Shown: positions 35,746 through 45,199, counted from the first letter of the stretch. The stretch is DNA of 64,000 nucleotides from JALZAQ01 sp038253885 (GCA_038253885.1 JBBSGP010000009.1:30960-94959), one strand, 5' to 3'. Program-made: numbers and translations. Notes: generated by a model from the letters alone, not told the origin.

Positions 35746-37424
35746 CAGTCCTTCCCGCCCGGCGGCCGGTCCGGCTGATTCTGCTTCTGCTTGCGCGCCT
35801 GCGCGTCTCTCTCCTCGCGGGCAGCGCTGCTCAGGAGCTGCTCGGCCTGCCGGCGATCGAGGCTGCCCGATTGCGGGCGCGGCGCTGACGGGCTCTGCTG
35901 TGGCGATGGTTGCTGCTCGCCTCCCCCTCCTCCGCCGCCTCCCCCGCCGCTCTTCGTCTGCCGATGGGCGAGCTCGTAGTTCCACTTCGCATCGAGCGCC
36001 GTCGGACGCACGCGGAGGGCGCGCCGGTACGCGTCGGCCGCCGACGACAGGGATTGATCGGCCGCATCGCCCTGCGCGCCGAGGCCACGGCGCAGATAGA
36101 CGAGACCCAGATTGAACAGGGCGCGAAAGCGAAGCTCCGGATCGCGCACGTCCGACGCCTGCTGGAGGGCGGTGATGGCATCGTCAGCGCGGCCGGACGC
36201 GAGGAGAGCGGTTCCGAGGTTGTACAGGACGCGCGGCGACTTATCGCCCCCCTGCACCGCGCGGCGATAGGCGTCCGCCGCGTCACGGTACCGGCCCGCG
36301 CGGTAGAGGCGGTCTCCATCGGCGGCGTCGTCGGCGCGCGCGACGCTCGGCACGATGAGCATCAGGAGCACGGTCGCGGCCACGGCGGCGGCGGCAGGCG
36401 CGCGACGCCGACGCCCGCGCCGTTCCGCCAGCAGCGTATCGAGGAGGATGAGCAGGATGGCTGGAATGAGAAAGAGCTGGAAACGGGGTTGCCGGTCGCG
36501 CCCGCTCTCTGCTTGCCGCTTCACGCGCCGGAGCGACGTCAGGGCTTGCCGAACTCGCGCCGCCTTGTCCGTCGCGCCGGCATCGATGAACTGTCCTTTG
36601 GCCGCGCGGGCCGCCGCCTCCAGCATCGTCGGGCTGGCCCGGGTCACCACGATGTTGCCGTTCTCATCGCGCTTGAGGGTGGATCCCTGCAGCGTCCGCA
36701 GCGGGATTGTGCTGCCCTGCACGGTCCCGAAGCCGACTGTGATCAGGGTGACACCCGCTTCCGCCGCCTTCGCGGCTGCCGCCTCCACGTCCTGTTGCGG
36801 CTCGAAGGACTCGCCATCGCTCATCACGACGAGGGCGCGGTCCCCTCCGCCTCGCGTCGACGCGAGGAGATCGGTGCCCTGGCGAATCGTCCGGGCCAGG
36901 GAGCTGCCGGCCTGGCCGACGACCGAGGGATCCAGGTTGTCGAGAAAGAGGTCGAGAGCTCCGCGATCGACGGTGAGTGGCGTCAGGATGTAGCTCCTCC
37001 CCGCGAAGGCGATGAGTCCGATGCGGTCGCTGCCGGCATTCGAGAGAAAGCGCTGCGCTTCCTCCTTCATCCTTTCAAGACGATTGGGACGCTCATCGGT
37101 CGCCAGCATGGACAGCGAGGCGTCGAGCGCCAGCACCACATCGGCACCGCTGCCGGTGACCACCGTCATCTCGCTTCCCCAGCGTGGACCCGCGAACGCG
37201 ATTCCACCGCAGACCGTCGCGGGGCCGAGCAGCGCCGCGCGCCACCAGGATGGGCGCGACGACGCGGGGGGGATGAGCCGCGCGACGATGTTCCGGCTGC
37301 CGAGCCTCTCGAGACGGCCGGCGCGCCGCCGCACCGCGATCAGGACGAGGCCGACGGCCAGCAGCGCGAGCAGCGGCGTCGCGATCAACGCGGCGGGCAC
37401 ATCCACGAAGGGCAGGCCGGTCAC
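35742..37424 (-). CDS. batB: BatB-BatC-type fusion: VWA domain plus TPR
   Basis: 560 residues. Two N-terminal transmembrane segments (about 11-31 and 62-80), a von Willebrand A domain (about 94-290) with MIDAS motif DASLS at 101-105, further transmembrane segments near 313-333 and 345-365, then three TPR-type repeats (about 372-480: DAADGDRLYRAGRYRDAADA, SPRVLYNLGTALLASGRADD) in the periplasm, and a Gly/Gln/Pro-rich charged C-terminal tail. The VWA part is BatB; the TPR part with tail is like BatC, so both are fused. The GTG start is 10 bases after batA. Confidence 0.85.
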   Translation of the reverse strand: MTGLPFVDVPAALIATPLLALLAVGLVLIAVRRRAGRLERLGSRNIVARLIPPASSRPSWWRAALLGPATVCGGIAFAGPRWGSEMTVVTGSGADVVLALDASLSMLATDERPNRLERMKEEAQRFLSNAGSDRIGLIAFAGRSYILTPLTVDRGALDLFLDNLDPSVVGQAGSSLARTIRQGTDLLASTRGGGDRALVVMSDGESFEPQQDVEAAAAKAAEAGVTLITVGFGTVQGSTIPLRTLQGSTLKRDENGNIVVTRASPTMLEAAARAAKGQFIDAGATDKAARVRQALTSLRRVKRQAESGRDRQPRFQLFLIPAILLILLDTLLAERRGRRRRAPAAAAVAATVLLMLIVPSVARADDAADGDRLYRAGRYRDAADAYRRAVQGGDKSPRVLYNLGTALLASGRADDAITALQQASDVRDPELRFRALFNLGLVYLRRGLGAQGDAADQSLSSAADAYRRALRVRPTALDAKWNYELAHRQTKSGGGGGGGGGGEQQPSPQQSPSAPRPQSGSLDRRQAEQLLSSAAREERDAQARKQKQNQPDRPPGGKDW

Positions 37425-37434
37425 GGCGGCGATC

Positions 37435-38427
37435 TCACGGGAGGGGAGCCCGCCAGGCGAGAAGCAGCATCTCGAGCATGAACGCGACTAGCCCGACGCC
37501 GAGCGGCCAACGATACAGCTCGGTGTAACGCACGTAGGTTCTGGTTCGAACCGGAGCGCGCTCCAACCGGTCGATCTGCTCGTAGATGCGCTGCAGCGCG
37601 GCGCCATCGACAGCGCGGAAATACCGCCCGCCCGTGCCGGCCGCGACATCGGCGAGCAGCTTCTCGTCGATCTCCACCGGGCGGTACTCGTAGCGCAGCC
37701 CCATCAACCCGCGACCGACTGGTACGGGCGCCATGCCCTGGGTGCCCACGCCGATCGCGTAGATCTTGATTCCGACTGCTCCGGCGGCCTGCGCGGCGGT
37801 GCGCGGATCGATGGAGCCCCGGTTGTTGACTCCATCGGTCATCAGGATCATGACGCGAGAGCGTCCCGGCGCGTCGCGCAGTCGGTTGGCCGCCGTCGCG
37901 ATGGCCGTGCCGATGGCGGTTCCGTCCTCTAGCTGACCCGCCTGGAGATTGTCCACCGCGGCGTCGAGGACGGGATAGTCGGTGGTCAGTGGGACCTGTG
38001 TGAGCGCCTCCCCAGCGAAGGCGACGAGCCCGATCCGGTCGGTGTGCCGGCCGACGATGAACTGCTTCAGCCGCTGCTTCGCGACTTCCAGTCGATTCTG
38101 CGGCTGGAAGTCCTCGGACAGCATGGAGCTCGACAGATCGATGGCGACGACGATGTTGATCCCCTCGCTGATGACGTTCTCCGCCCGCGCACCCGAGCGC
38201 GGCCGAGCGAGCGCGAGGACGCATCCACCGAGCAGAAGATTGCGCATGACAAAGAGGAGCCGCGCGATTCCCCTCCCGGCGCGCGGCCCGGCCGCGAGCA
38301 CATCCGCGCGCGAGAAGACGATCGCGCTCGGGCGACGACGCCGTCGCCACAGCCACCAGGCAGGCAGGAGCAACAACAGGAGCAGGACGCCGGGCGACCC
38401 GATCTCGATGTGTGACAGCATGCTCAT
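37435..38427 (-). CDS. batA: VWA-domain membrane protein BatA
   Basis: 330 residues. N-terminal transmembrane helices (about 12-27 and 60-78), VWA domain (about 90-280) with MIDAS DLSSSM (about 96-101), TDGVNNRG metal-loop motif near 172-179, and one C-terminal transmembrane helix near 305-325. This is the standard BatA layout: N-terminal aerotolerance regulator segment plus VWA. ATG at 38427 overlaps the upstream gene as ATGA. Probably interacts with BatB, BatD and MoxR at the inner membrane. Confidence 0.88.
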   Translation of the reverse strand: MSMLSHIEIGSPGVLLLLLLLPAWWLWRRRRRPSAIVFSRADVLAAGPRAGRGIARLLFVMRNLLLGGCVLALARPRSGARAENVISEGINIVVAIDLSSSMLSEDFQPQNRLEVAKQRLKQFIVGRHTDRIGLVAFAGEALTQVPLTTDYPVLDAAVDNLQAGQLEDGTAIGTAIATAANRLRDAPGRSRVMILMTDGVNNRGSIDPRTAAQAAGAVGIKIYAIGVGTQGMAPVPVGRGLMGLRYEYRPVEIDEKLLADVAAGTGGRYFRAVDGAALQRIYEQIDRLERAPVRTRTYVRYTELYRWPLGVGLVAFMLEMLLLAWRAPLP

Positions 38428-39389
38428 GCGGCCTCCCTCGCGGCCGGCGATTCGGGAGGAGCAGCGACGGCGCGCTCCACATCGCGAACGGTGTGGCGCG
38501 CCTCGAGTACCAGTGCGCGCGCCCGATCTGCCGCGACAGCGCGGCGGGCGAACTTGATCAGATCGGTCTCCGCGAGCGTTGGCGCGAGACGATCGATCGG
38601 CACGCGATGCTCATCGCGCAGCGCGAGCAGCAGCTCGTTGCTGGTGAACGAGCGTTCGGCCCGCGGCAGACGAGCAGCGAGGTAGTCGCGAAGAACGTCG
38701 ACATTGAGAGCGACGTAACGCCCGCGCTCGCCCGCCTCCAGGAGCTGGAGCGCATCGATGCGAGCGAATTCCCGCTCTGCTTGCTCCAGCGCGTCAACCG
38801 GTGGCGCCTCAACGGTTCGAGCACGCCGTCGCAGCCAGAGCCAGATGAGCAAGCCGACCACCAGCGCGATGAGAGCGGCGATCAGCCACCAGCGCCAGGT
38901 GGACGGCGGTGAGGGAGCGATGGCGCGGGCGCCCTTGGGAACGCGCGCCGCGCTGTCTGTGGGGAGCACGCTGCGCACGAATACCCGCGCGTCGCCCAGT
39001 GAGAGCGCGCTGCCGACCCCAGGAGATGTCGTGATCGCGACATCGGCCAGACCCAGTCGCACCACTCCCGTATCCCAGGCGACGAGGCGGTAGCGCGCAC
39101 TCTGCTCGCTGACGGTGCTGTCCGGCGCCGGGATGACGAGTGGTGGATCCAGCGCCTCCACCGATGAGGCGCTGTCGGCCGCGCGCGGAAAGACGATCTG
39201 GCTGCCGCGGGGCGCGCGGACTCGAACCGTGACGACAAACGGATCGCCGACCGTCACCGTCTCCGGTTGGATGAGCACGCCCAGCTGCACACCAGCGTGG
39301 CGCGCGCCGCGCCCCGGTGGCTGAGGTGGGGGGATCGCGCCGGACTGCCCCCCTCCCTGCGTCATCAGCGCCAGCAGCAACGCGATCAT
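38424..39389 (-). CDS. BatD-like/DUF4381-like membrane protein of the Bat cluster
   Basis: 321 residues. Short signal peptide (MIALLLALMTQGGG), Pro-rich linker, an immunoglobulin-like beta domain (about 35-150: VLIQPETVTVGDPFVVTVRV...), one transmembrane helix (about 168-188, WWLIAALIALVVGLLIWLWL) and a cytoplasmic helical domain with basic and acidic clusters. The place between DUF58 and batA is where many genomes keep a DUF4381 or shortened BatD protein. It is coupled to both neighbours by ATGA. Function unknown beyond the cluster. Confidence 0.75.
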   Translation of the reverse strand: MIALLLALMTQGGGQSGAIPPPQPPGRGARHAGVQLGVLIQPETVTVGDPFVVTVRVRAPRGSQIVFPRAADSASSVEALDPPLVIPAPDSTVSEQSARYRLVAWDTGVVRLGLADVAITTSPGVGSALSLGDARVFVRSVLPTDSAARVPKGARAIAPSPPSTWRWWLIAALIALVVGLLIWLWLRRRARTVEAPPVDALEQAEREFARIDALQLLEAGERGRYVALNVDVLRDYLAARLPRAERSFTSNELLLALRDEHRVPIDRLAPTLAETDLIKFARRAVAADRARALVLEARHTVRDVERAVAAPPESPAAREAA

Positions 39390-40390
39390 GACCGGCGGCG
39401 TCCGCGAGTCTCGCGCGAGCGAAAGAATCGGAGCAGAGGCTCGACGTAGCTCTGATCGGTCCGCACCGCGATCTCATCGATGCCCAGCCGGCGAAAGAGA
39501 TGTCGCCGCTCGTCGTGCTCCTGCCGGACGCGGGCGTCGAAATGCTCCCGGACGCCCCGGTTGCTCGTATCCACATCGATCGCCAGCCCCGTCTCGGGAT
39601 CGGCGAACCGCGCCAACCCGATGTCCGGCAGCGTGAGCTCGCGCGGATCCTCGATCGTGATCGCCACGATGTCATGGTGCTGCGAGGCAACCTTGAGCGG
39701 GTGCTCGATGCCCGGATCGAGGAAGTCCGAGATCACGAAGATGATCGACCGGTGCGGCAGCATCTTCACGAGGTAGTCGATGGCGCCGGCGATGTTGGTG
39801 CGGCAGCCGCGTGGCTCGTAGACGAGGAGGTCGCGGATGAGTCGCAACACGTGGCGCCGACCTTTGCCCGGCGGGACGATCTTCTCCGGCTCGTCGGTGA
39901 ACAGCAACGCGCCGACACGGTCGTTGTTGCGGATGGCCGACATGGCCAGAACGGCCGACAGCTCGCTCGCCAGCTCGCTCTTGAAGCGGGACACCGTGCC
40001 GAAGCGTTCGGATCCGGAGAGATCCACGGCCAGCATGACCGTGAGCTCGCGCTCCTCGATGTAGCGCTTGACGTAGGGTTGTCGCATGCGCGCGGTGACG
40101 TTCCAGTCGATCGATCGCACCTCGTCGCCCGGCTGGTATTCGCGCACCTCGTTGAACTCCATCCCCTGACCCTTGAACACCGAGTGGTACTCACCGGTGA
40201 AGAGCGAGTTGACGAGGCCTCGCGTGCGCAGCTCCAGCAGCTTGACCTGCCGCAACACCTCGGGCGGGACCACGGCGCGCTTCGCGCCGCGCGGTCCCTC
40301 GTCCGCATCGATCCCCCGGTTGGCGCGCGACCGCCGTGGGTCGCGCGCTCTCTCGGGCACGGGGACCGGCCGCGCCGCCCGGGGAGTCAT
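39386..40390 (-). CDS. DUF58 family protein
   Basis: 334 residues. The DUF58 hallmark YQPGDEVRSIDWNVTAR is at about 91-107, preceded by GEYHSVFKGQGMEFNEVRE. After it comes a VWA-like domain with MIDAS-type DLSGSERFG (about 123-131) and VISDFLDPG. No membrane segment, so cytoplasmic; the first 40 residues are basic and low-complexity. It overlaps moxR by ATGA. DUF58 proteins are regular partners of MoxR AAA ATPases, and are thought to act in their chaperone cycle, but no activity has been settled. Confidence 0.9.
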   Translation of the reverse strand: MTPRAARPVPVPERARDPRRSRANRGIDADEGPRGAKRAVVPPEVLRQVKLLELRTRGLVNSLFTGEYHSVFKGQGMEFNEVREYQPGDEVRSIDWNVTARMRQPYVKRYIEERELTVMLAVDLSGSERFGTVSRFKSELASELSAVLAMSAIRNNDRVGALLFTDEPEKIVPPGKGRRHVLRLIRDLLVYEPRGCRTNIAGAIDYLVKMLPHRSIIFVISDFLDPGIEHPLKVASQHHDIVAITIEDPRELTLPDIGLARFADPETGLAIDVDTSNRGVREHFDARVRQEHDERRHLFRRLGIDEIAVRTDQSYVEPLLRFFRSRETRGRRRS

Positions 40391-41361
40391 GGGCTCTCGA
40401 TCTTCGCCAGAACGCGGCGCACGATCTCTTCGCTCGTGACCTCCTCGGCCTCGGCCTCATACGTCGTCAGCACACGATGGCGAAGGATGTCCGGGGCAAT
40501 GGCCTTCACGTCATCCGGCGTCACGAAATTGCGGCCGCGCAGGAAGGCGTGCGCCCGCGCTCCCTGAGCGAGAAAGATCGTCGCGCGCGGGCTCGCTCCG
40601 TACTCGATGTACGGAGCGAGATCGCCGAGCCCGGACTCCGCTGGCGATCGCGTGGCGTGCACGATGTCGACGATGTAGTCCATGATGCGATCGTCGAGGT
40701 AGAGCTCGGCGATCCGCCCACGGGCCTCCAGAATGCTCTGGGGCGTGGCCGCGTGCTCGACGGCGATCGGCTGCCCTCCGGCCATGCGCCGCATGATCTC
40801 CTTCTCTTCGGCCTTGGTCGGATATCCCACGTGGAGCTTGAGCATGAAACGGTCGACCTGGGCCTCGGGAAGGGTGTATGTCCCCTCCTGCTCGATCGGG
40901 TTCTGCGTCGCCAGCACGAGGAACGGCTCCTCGAGCACGTAGGTCGTGCCTCCGATCGTGACCTGCTTCTCCTGCATCGCCTCCAGCAGGGCGGCCTGCA
41001 CCTTCGCCGGTGCGCGATTGATCTCGTCGGCCAGGATGATGTTGGCGAAGATGGGGCCTCGCTTCACCCGGAATTGGCCCGTCGCCTGATCGTAGATCTG
41101 CGTGCCCAGCACGTCGGCCGGTAGCAGGTCGGGAGTGAACTGGATGCGCTGGAAGGTGGTGGAGATCGTCTCAGCGAGCGTCTTGACGGTGAGCGTCTTG
41201 GCGAGGCCCGGCACCCCCTCGAGCAGGACGTGACCGCCCGTGAGCAGGCCGATGAGGAGCCGCTCGACCATGTAATCCTGGCCGACGACTCGCCTGCCGA
41301 CCTGCTCCACGATGTTATGGACGAGTGCGGCGTCGGCCGCCGGCGCTACGCGAGTTGCCAC
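40387..41361 (-). CDS. MoxR-family AAA+ ATPase
   Basis: 324 residues. Walker A GVPGLAKT (about 49-56), Walker B IILADEINRA (about 108-117), sensor 1 LATQNPIEQEGTYTLPEAQVDR (within 150-172) and arginine finger region RFMLKL, the standard MoxR series. MoxR ATPases act with VWA proteins as chaperones for assembly of envelope or redox complexes. GTG start at 41361. A TATAAC box at 41391-41396 could be the -10 of an internal promoter but has no recognisable -35. First gene of the moxR-DUF58-bat block. Confidence 0.93.
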   Translation of the reverse strand: MATRVAPAADAALVHNIVEQVGRRVVGQDYMVERLLIGLLTGGHVLLEGVPGLAKTLTVKTLAETISTTFQRIQFTPDLLPADVLGTQIYDQATGQFRVKRGPIFANIILADEINRAPAKVQAALLEAMQEKQVTIGGTTYVLEEPFLVLATQNPIEQEGTYTLPEAQVDRFMLKLHVGYPTKAEEKEIMRRMAGGQPIAVEHAATPQSILEARGRIAELYLDDRIMDYIVDIVHATRSPAESGLGDLAPYIEYGASPRATIFLAQGARAHAFLRGRNFVTPDDVKAIAPDILRHRVLTTYEAEAEEVTSEEIVRRVLAKIESP

Positions 41362-41435
41362 GTGATGCTCCGTTCCGAGAGACCCCGCTCGTTATACCGA
41401 AGGAAGCGGAAAAGGTTTGGGGAAGCAGCGCCGGA

Positions 41436-43076
41436 TCATCGCTTCACGCGAAATCCGCCGTCCTCCTCCTCGAAGATCCACACCGCGAGCCGCGATGGCT
41501 CGATCGGAGCGTCGGGATTCACAGCGGTCCATCGAGCGCTCGATCCCGTTCCGGTATCCTTCCGGACGCTCGCTATGCTCCGGGCACGCCGCACCCATTG
41601 TTCCATGTTCCCCGCGCGCAGATCCACCCAGCCACGCGACGCCATGTCGGCGCCCCGACCGTCCGGCGGCACCACCACCGCACTGCCCCGCAGCACCGAT
41701 CGGCCGTCGGCCAGGAGGATCGGAAGTCCGACCGACAGAATCTGCCGCCGCAGCTGCGGGTCGCGCTGGCGCAGCAATGCCTCGGCATCGCGAGCGAGCT
41801 CGGCCGGAGCCGCTCCGGCCAGCGCTCTGACGGTGGGATGAAGCAGGCTCAGGATGTGCGCCTCGTACAGAAGCTTGGTGAGCCGAGGCGGTCCGAGCAT
41901 CTCGAAGCCGATGGACCGGACACCGTGTTGCTGCTCCAGCGCCCTGAGGCCGTCGACGGCGCACGCGCGCAGAAAGCCGCCCCGATACGTCGGGCCGAAG
42001 GTCGCTCCGTCGAGGGCGGCGACGATGTCCTTGCCGGTCGCCTGACCCTGGAGCTCCATCACGACAGCGTCCGCGATCTCCTCCGGAGTGACCAACTCCA
42101 TCTGCCCGAGCGCACTCACCGTCTCGAACTCGTCGCGCGCGAAGAAACCGTTCTCGCCCACGTTGATGAAGACGCTCTCCAGAGGCACGCCGAGGCAGCT
42201 CCATCCCGCGGCATCGGACCCGAACGCCCGGTCGAGGGCGATCGGCGTCTCGCAGTCGACCAGCTCCAGGGTGCGGCCGCCACGCCGAATCGCACCGTAG
42301 CCGATCTCCTTCCAGGCGATCGCCGCCGTCGGCTTGATCTCGATGGTCGCGGGCGCCCCCGGTGTGCGGCCGAGCAGAAAGAGAAACAGACTCTGCGCGC
42401 CCGCGACGCCCGACTTCGTCAGCAGCGTGCGAGACGGACGCTGCTCGCTGTGCGTGTACGGGATGTTGAGGCCCATCCCGCCGGTTCCGCTGGTGCCGAT
42501 CTTCACGTAGGCGCGCGTCCCGCCGCTGCGCATTCCGTCCACCAGCACTTCCATGTGGCGGATGAGCTGCGGCATCGCGATGGTGAGGACATGCCGCTCG
42601 ATCGACTCGGTGTCGAGCGTTCCGGCCTCGGCGGCGGCGAGCAGTCGGGCGGAGCTGGTGAACACGTCCTGATACGCCAGAGCCGTCGCGGTGTTGACGC
42701 AGTCGACGACGACATCCGGCCGATCGCGTACCAGCCAGCGATGGAGCAGATGCTGCTGCAGCCCGGACGGGGTGCTCGGACTCAGGATGTCGTCGACGAG
42801 CCGGCGGCGCGCCGACGCGTCTCCGAGCAGCTCGGAGCGCGGGCGGTGCGCCAGATCGGCGGGAAGGAAGATGTTGCCCCATGCCGAATCGATGGCAACC
42901 GATACTCCGGCCGGCACGTGAGCTCGGATGTCCGCCGCCGCTGCTTCCGTTTCCTCTCGGGCAAGGCCCGTGACGATCAGTCGCCGCGGAGAAAAAGCCA
43001 GCATCCGGCGAGCGATCGCGGTCCCCACGAGGCCGCTGCCGCCGAGGAGAAGCACCGTGGCGTTGCGCAGATCCAC
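41436..43076 (-). CDS. Putative NAD(P)-binding Rossmann-fold dehydrogenase/epimerase-like protein
   Basis: 546 residues. The N-terminus ATVLLLGGSGLVGTAIARRML (about 6-26, GxxGxxG pattern) is a Rossmann nucleotide-binding motif of the extended short-chain dehydrogenase type; DVVVDCVNTATALAYQDVF resembles the region after the fourth strand. The C-terminal two-thirds (about 200-546) do not match a family I can name; they contain GTSGTGGMGLNIPYTHSE and VFINVGENGFFARDEFE. It is unusually long for an epimerase. Coupled to rluB upstream (4-base gap after its stop) in the scpAB-rluB operon. Substrate unknown. Confidence 0.65.
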   Translation of the reverse strand: MDLRNATVLLLGGSGLVGTAIARRMLAFSPRRLIVTGLAREETEAAAADIRAHVPAGVSVAIDSAWGNIFLPADLAHRPRSELLGDASARRRLVDDILSPSTPSGLQQHLLHRWLVRDRPDVVVDCVNTATALAYQDVFTSSARLLAAAEAGTLDTESIERHVLTIAMPQLIRHMEVLVDGMRSGGTRAYVKIGTSGTGGMGLNIPYTHSEQRPSRTLLTKSGVAGAQSLFLFLLGRTPGAPATIEIKPTAAIAWKEIGYGAIRRGGRTLELVDCETPIALDRAFGSDAAGWSCLGVPLESVFINVGENGFFARDEFETVSALGQMELVTPEEIADAVVMELQGQATGKDIVAALDGATFGPTYRGGFLRACAVDGLRALEQQHGVRSIGFEMLGPPRLTKLLYEAHILSLLHPTVRALAGAAPAELARDAEALLRQRDPQLRRQILSVGLPILLADGRSVLRGSAVVVPPDGRGADMASRGWVDLRAGNMEQWVRRARSIASVRKDTGTGSSARWTAVNPDAPIEPSRLAVWIFEEEDGGFRVKR

Positions 43077-43079
43077 GGG

Positions 43080-43799
43080 TCAGCGCTCCGTGTTCGACAG
43101 GGTGAGGGAGGTGAGGATTGTGTGCTCTCGACGGGAAAGCGCGCGCGTGCGACCCGGCTCGAGCGTCCCGAGGGTCACGGGCCCGAACCGTATTCGCACG
43201 AGGCGTTCCACGTCGAGGGACAGCTCGGCACAGAGGCGCCGGATCTCGCGATTGCGTCCCTCGGCAATCGTGATCGAGAGTGCCCAGCGACCGCCACCCA
43301 TCGACTCGGCGCTGGCCGCGGTCGCCGTGAGCGGACCGTCCTCGAGCTGCACTCCCCGCACCGCACGGCGCGCCGCGTCCACGGCCGGACCGCGAACGGT
43401 CGCGACATATTCGCGCTCGATCTCTCGGCTGGGATGGGTGAGCGCGTGCGCGGCGGCACCGTCGGTGGTGAACAGGAGCACACCCTCCGTGAGCAGGTCG
43501 AGCCGGCCGACGTAGGTCAGTCCCGGGACGGCCGGCACGAGCTCGAACACGGTCGGCCGCCCTCGGGGATCGGATCGCGTCGTCATGACGCCGGCGGGCT
43601 TGTTGAGAACGATCCATCGCGTGATCGTCGGCTTCCCGATGGGGGCGCCATCCACGGCGATGGCGTCGCGCTCGGGAGAGACGACCTGACCCACATGCGC
43701 CGGCGCTCCGTTGACGGTGACGCGTCCCGCGGCCACGAGCTGCTCGGCGGCGCGGCGCGATGCGATCCCGGCACGCGCGATCGCGCGCTGGATGCGCAT
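43080..43799 (-). CDS. rluB: 23S rRNA pseudouridine synthase RluB/RsuA family
   Basis: Isomerises one uridine in rRNA, most likely in 23S helix 89 as in RluB. 239 residues. N-terminal S4 domain ([20 protein letters not shown], about 1-50), catalytic motif [17 protein letters not shown] with catalytic Asp, and [19 protein letters not shown]-terminal [15 protein letters not shown] perfect GGAGG sits four bases before ATG 43799 and decides this start over GTG 43814. Together with scpA and scpB it forms the common scpA-scpB-rluB set. Confidence 0.92.
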   Translation of the reverse strand: MRIQRAIARAGIASRRAAEQLVAAGRVTVNGAPAHVGQVVSPERDAIAVDGAPIGKPTITRWIVLNKPAGVMTTRSDPRGRPTVFELVPAVPGLTYVGRLDLLTEGVLLFTTDGAAAHALTHPSREIEREYVATVRGPAVDAARRAVRGVQLEDGPLTATAASAESMGGGRWALSITIAEGRNREIRRLCAELSLDVERLVRIRFGPVTLGTLEPGRTRALSRREHTILTSLTLSNTER

Positions 43800-43810
43800 C
43801 GCCCCTCCGG

Positions 43811-44353
43811 TCACGCCGGCTTCGGGCTGGACCGGAGCGCGATGGCCAGCTCGTCGGCTCGCGGCAGCTCCTCGAGATGGCGCAGCGCGAACTGCTCGAG
43901 GAAGAATGACGTCGTGCCGTACAGCAGCGGCCGCCCTATTCCCTCGGCGCGTCCCACGACGTCGATCAGCCCGCGCTCGAGCAGCGTCTTGAGCATGCCG
44001 CCCACGGAGACGCCGCGAATCTCCTCGATCTCGCCGCGACCCAGAGGCTGCCGGTAGGCGATGATCGCCAGCGTCTCGAGGGCGGCGGATGAGAGGCGAG
44101 CCGGACGCGTTGCGAGCTGCGCCCGCTCGATGGTCTCGGTGTACTCGGGCCGGGTCAGGATCTGCCAGCCCCCGCCGATCTCCACGAGCTCCACGCCGTG
44201 TCCTTCGGAGTCGTAGTGGCCACGCAGCTCGTCGAGCGCCATCTGGACCGCGGCCGGGGAGCTATCGTCGTCGAGGGCGGAGAGCTCCTCCAGCGCCAGC
44301 GGGCGGCCGCTGGCGAACAACGCCGCCTCAAGCAGCTTCGCCAGCGATGTCAC
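43811..44353 (-). CDS. scpB: Segregation and condensation protein B
   Basis: Non-SMC subunit of the Smc-ScpA-ScpB condensin. 180 residues with two winged-helix domains: [21 protein letters not shown] (about 7-27) and [33 protein letters not shown] (within about 88-120), the latter a ScpB signature. The start overlaps the scpA end by 26 bases, the usual tight coupling. smc is not in the window. Confidence 0.94.
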   Translation of the reverse strand: MTSLAKLLEAALFASGRPLALEELSALDDDSSPAAVQMALDELRGHYDSEGHGVELVEIGGGWQILTRPEYTETIERAQLATRPARLSSAALETLAIIAYRQPLGRGEIEEIRGVSVGGMLKTLLERGLIDVVGRAEGIGRPLLYGTTSFFLEQFALRHLEELPRADELAIALRSSPKPA

Positions 44354-45050
44354 GCGAGATCTCGACCGAGGCGAAGGGATGCTGCTGGGCGAGCCGGAGC
44401 TCGCCCCGCCGGGCCAGCTCCAGCAGGGCCAGCAACGCCGAGAGCACCTGCCACGGTGCGGCGTCGCGGACCACGACGTCCTGCCAGCGCGCGCTCGCCC
44501 TCATGAGCAGTACGCGCCGGATCCGATCGATCGCGCCATCCACATCGAGAGCGCGCGGCACCAGATCGTGAACCTGCGGCTCACGCGCCAGACGGAGGAT
44601 GCGGTCCACCGCCGACAGGAGCTCGGGAAGCGAGAGAGCCAGAGGCGCGACGGCGGGCGCCGGCTCCTGGGGAAGGTAGCCGCGCGCAAAGCGCTCGCGC
44701 CGTTCCTCGCCGTATCGCTCCAGGAGATCCACGACTTCACGCATCTGCTGATACTCCAACAGGCGGCGTACCAGCTCGGCGCGGGGATCTTCCCAATCCT
44801 CCTCGCCGGTGGGCCGCGGGAGGAGCATCTGGATCTTGATGCGGAGCAGTCGCGCCGCCATCTCCAGGTACTCGGCGGCCTCCGAGAGGCCGAGCGAGTG
44901 AATCCGAGCCACGAATTGCTCGGCGATGCGCGCGATCGGGATGTCGGCGATGTCCACCTGCTCGTCCCGGATGAGCACGAGCAGGAGCTCGAGGGGCCCG
45001 GAGAAATGATCGAGCTCGACGACGAAGCTGGAGGGCAGGTCGACCGCCAT
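44328..45050 (-). CDS. scpA: Segregation and condensation protein A
   Basis: Kleisin that bridges the Smc heads. About 240 residues: SFVVELDHFSGPLELLLVLIR (about 7-27) binds the Smc neck, MAARLLRIKIQMLLPRP is in the centre, and a C-terminal winged helix (VLSALLALLELARRGELRL) closes the head. I chose ATG at 45050; the frame is open to 45227, but the promoter at 45171-45199 puts transcription start near 45164, so codons before that cannot be translated from it. Heads the long operon that reaches coaX. Confidence 0.92.
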   Translation of the reverse strand: MAVDLPSSFVVELDHFSGPLELLLVLIRDEQVDIADIPIARIAEQFVARIHSLGLSEAAEYLEMAARLLRIKIQMLLPRPTGEEDWEDPRAELVRRLLEYQQMREVVDLLERYGEERRERFARGYLPQEPAPAVAPLALSLPELLSAVDRILRLAREPQVHDLVPRALDVDGAIDRIRRVLLMRASARWQDVVVRDAAPWQVLSALLALLELARRGELRLAQQHPFASVEISRDIAGEAA

Positions 45051-45170
45051 GGCTCCCGCGCCGGCGCTCAGAGCGCCCACCGACTCGGCGTGCGGAAGGG
45101 CTCGGCTGGAAGGAGCTGGTGCGTGTCGTCCACGGGCCGTGTCGGAAGAGAAAATGGCGTTGTCGGGGGT

Positions 45171-45199
45171 AAGGTAGCGGCCCTCCGGAGTGAAGTCAA
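45171..45199 (-). promoter_or_regulatory. Promoter of the scpA operon
   Basis: Minus strand: -35 TTGACT (45194-45199), 17-base spacer, -10 TACCTT (45171-45176); start near 45164. Its -35 lies only 14 bases from the -35 of the divergent rpsT promoter. Confidence 0.7.

Noticed and set aside
41391..41396. TATAAC box before moxR as an internal promoter
   Set aside because: No TTGA-like -35 at 16-18 bases; left only as a remark in the moxR entry.
41325..44057. A 910-codon open frame on the plus strand
   Set aside because: It lies opposite rluB, the Rossmann protein and part of scpB, and its translation is a shadow of these in a GC-rich sequence, without domains or ribosome site.
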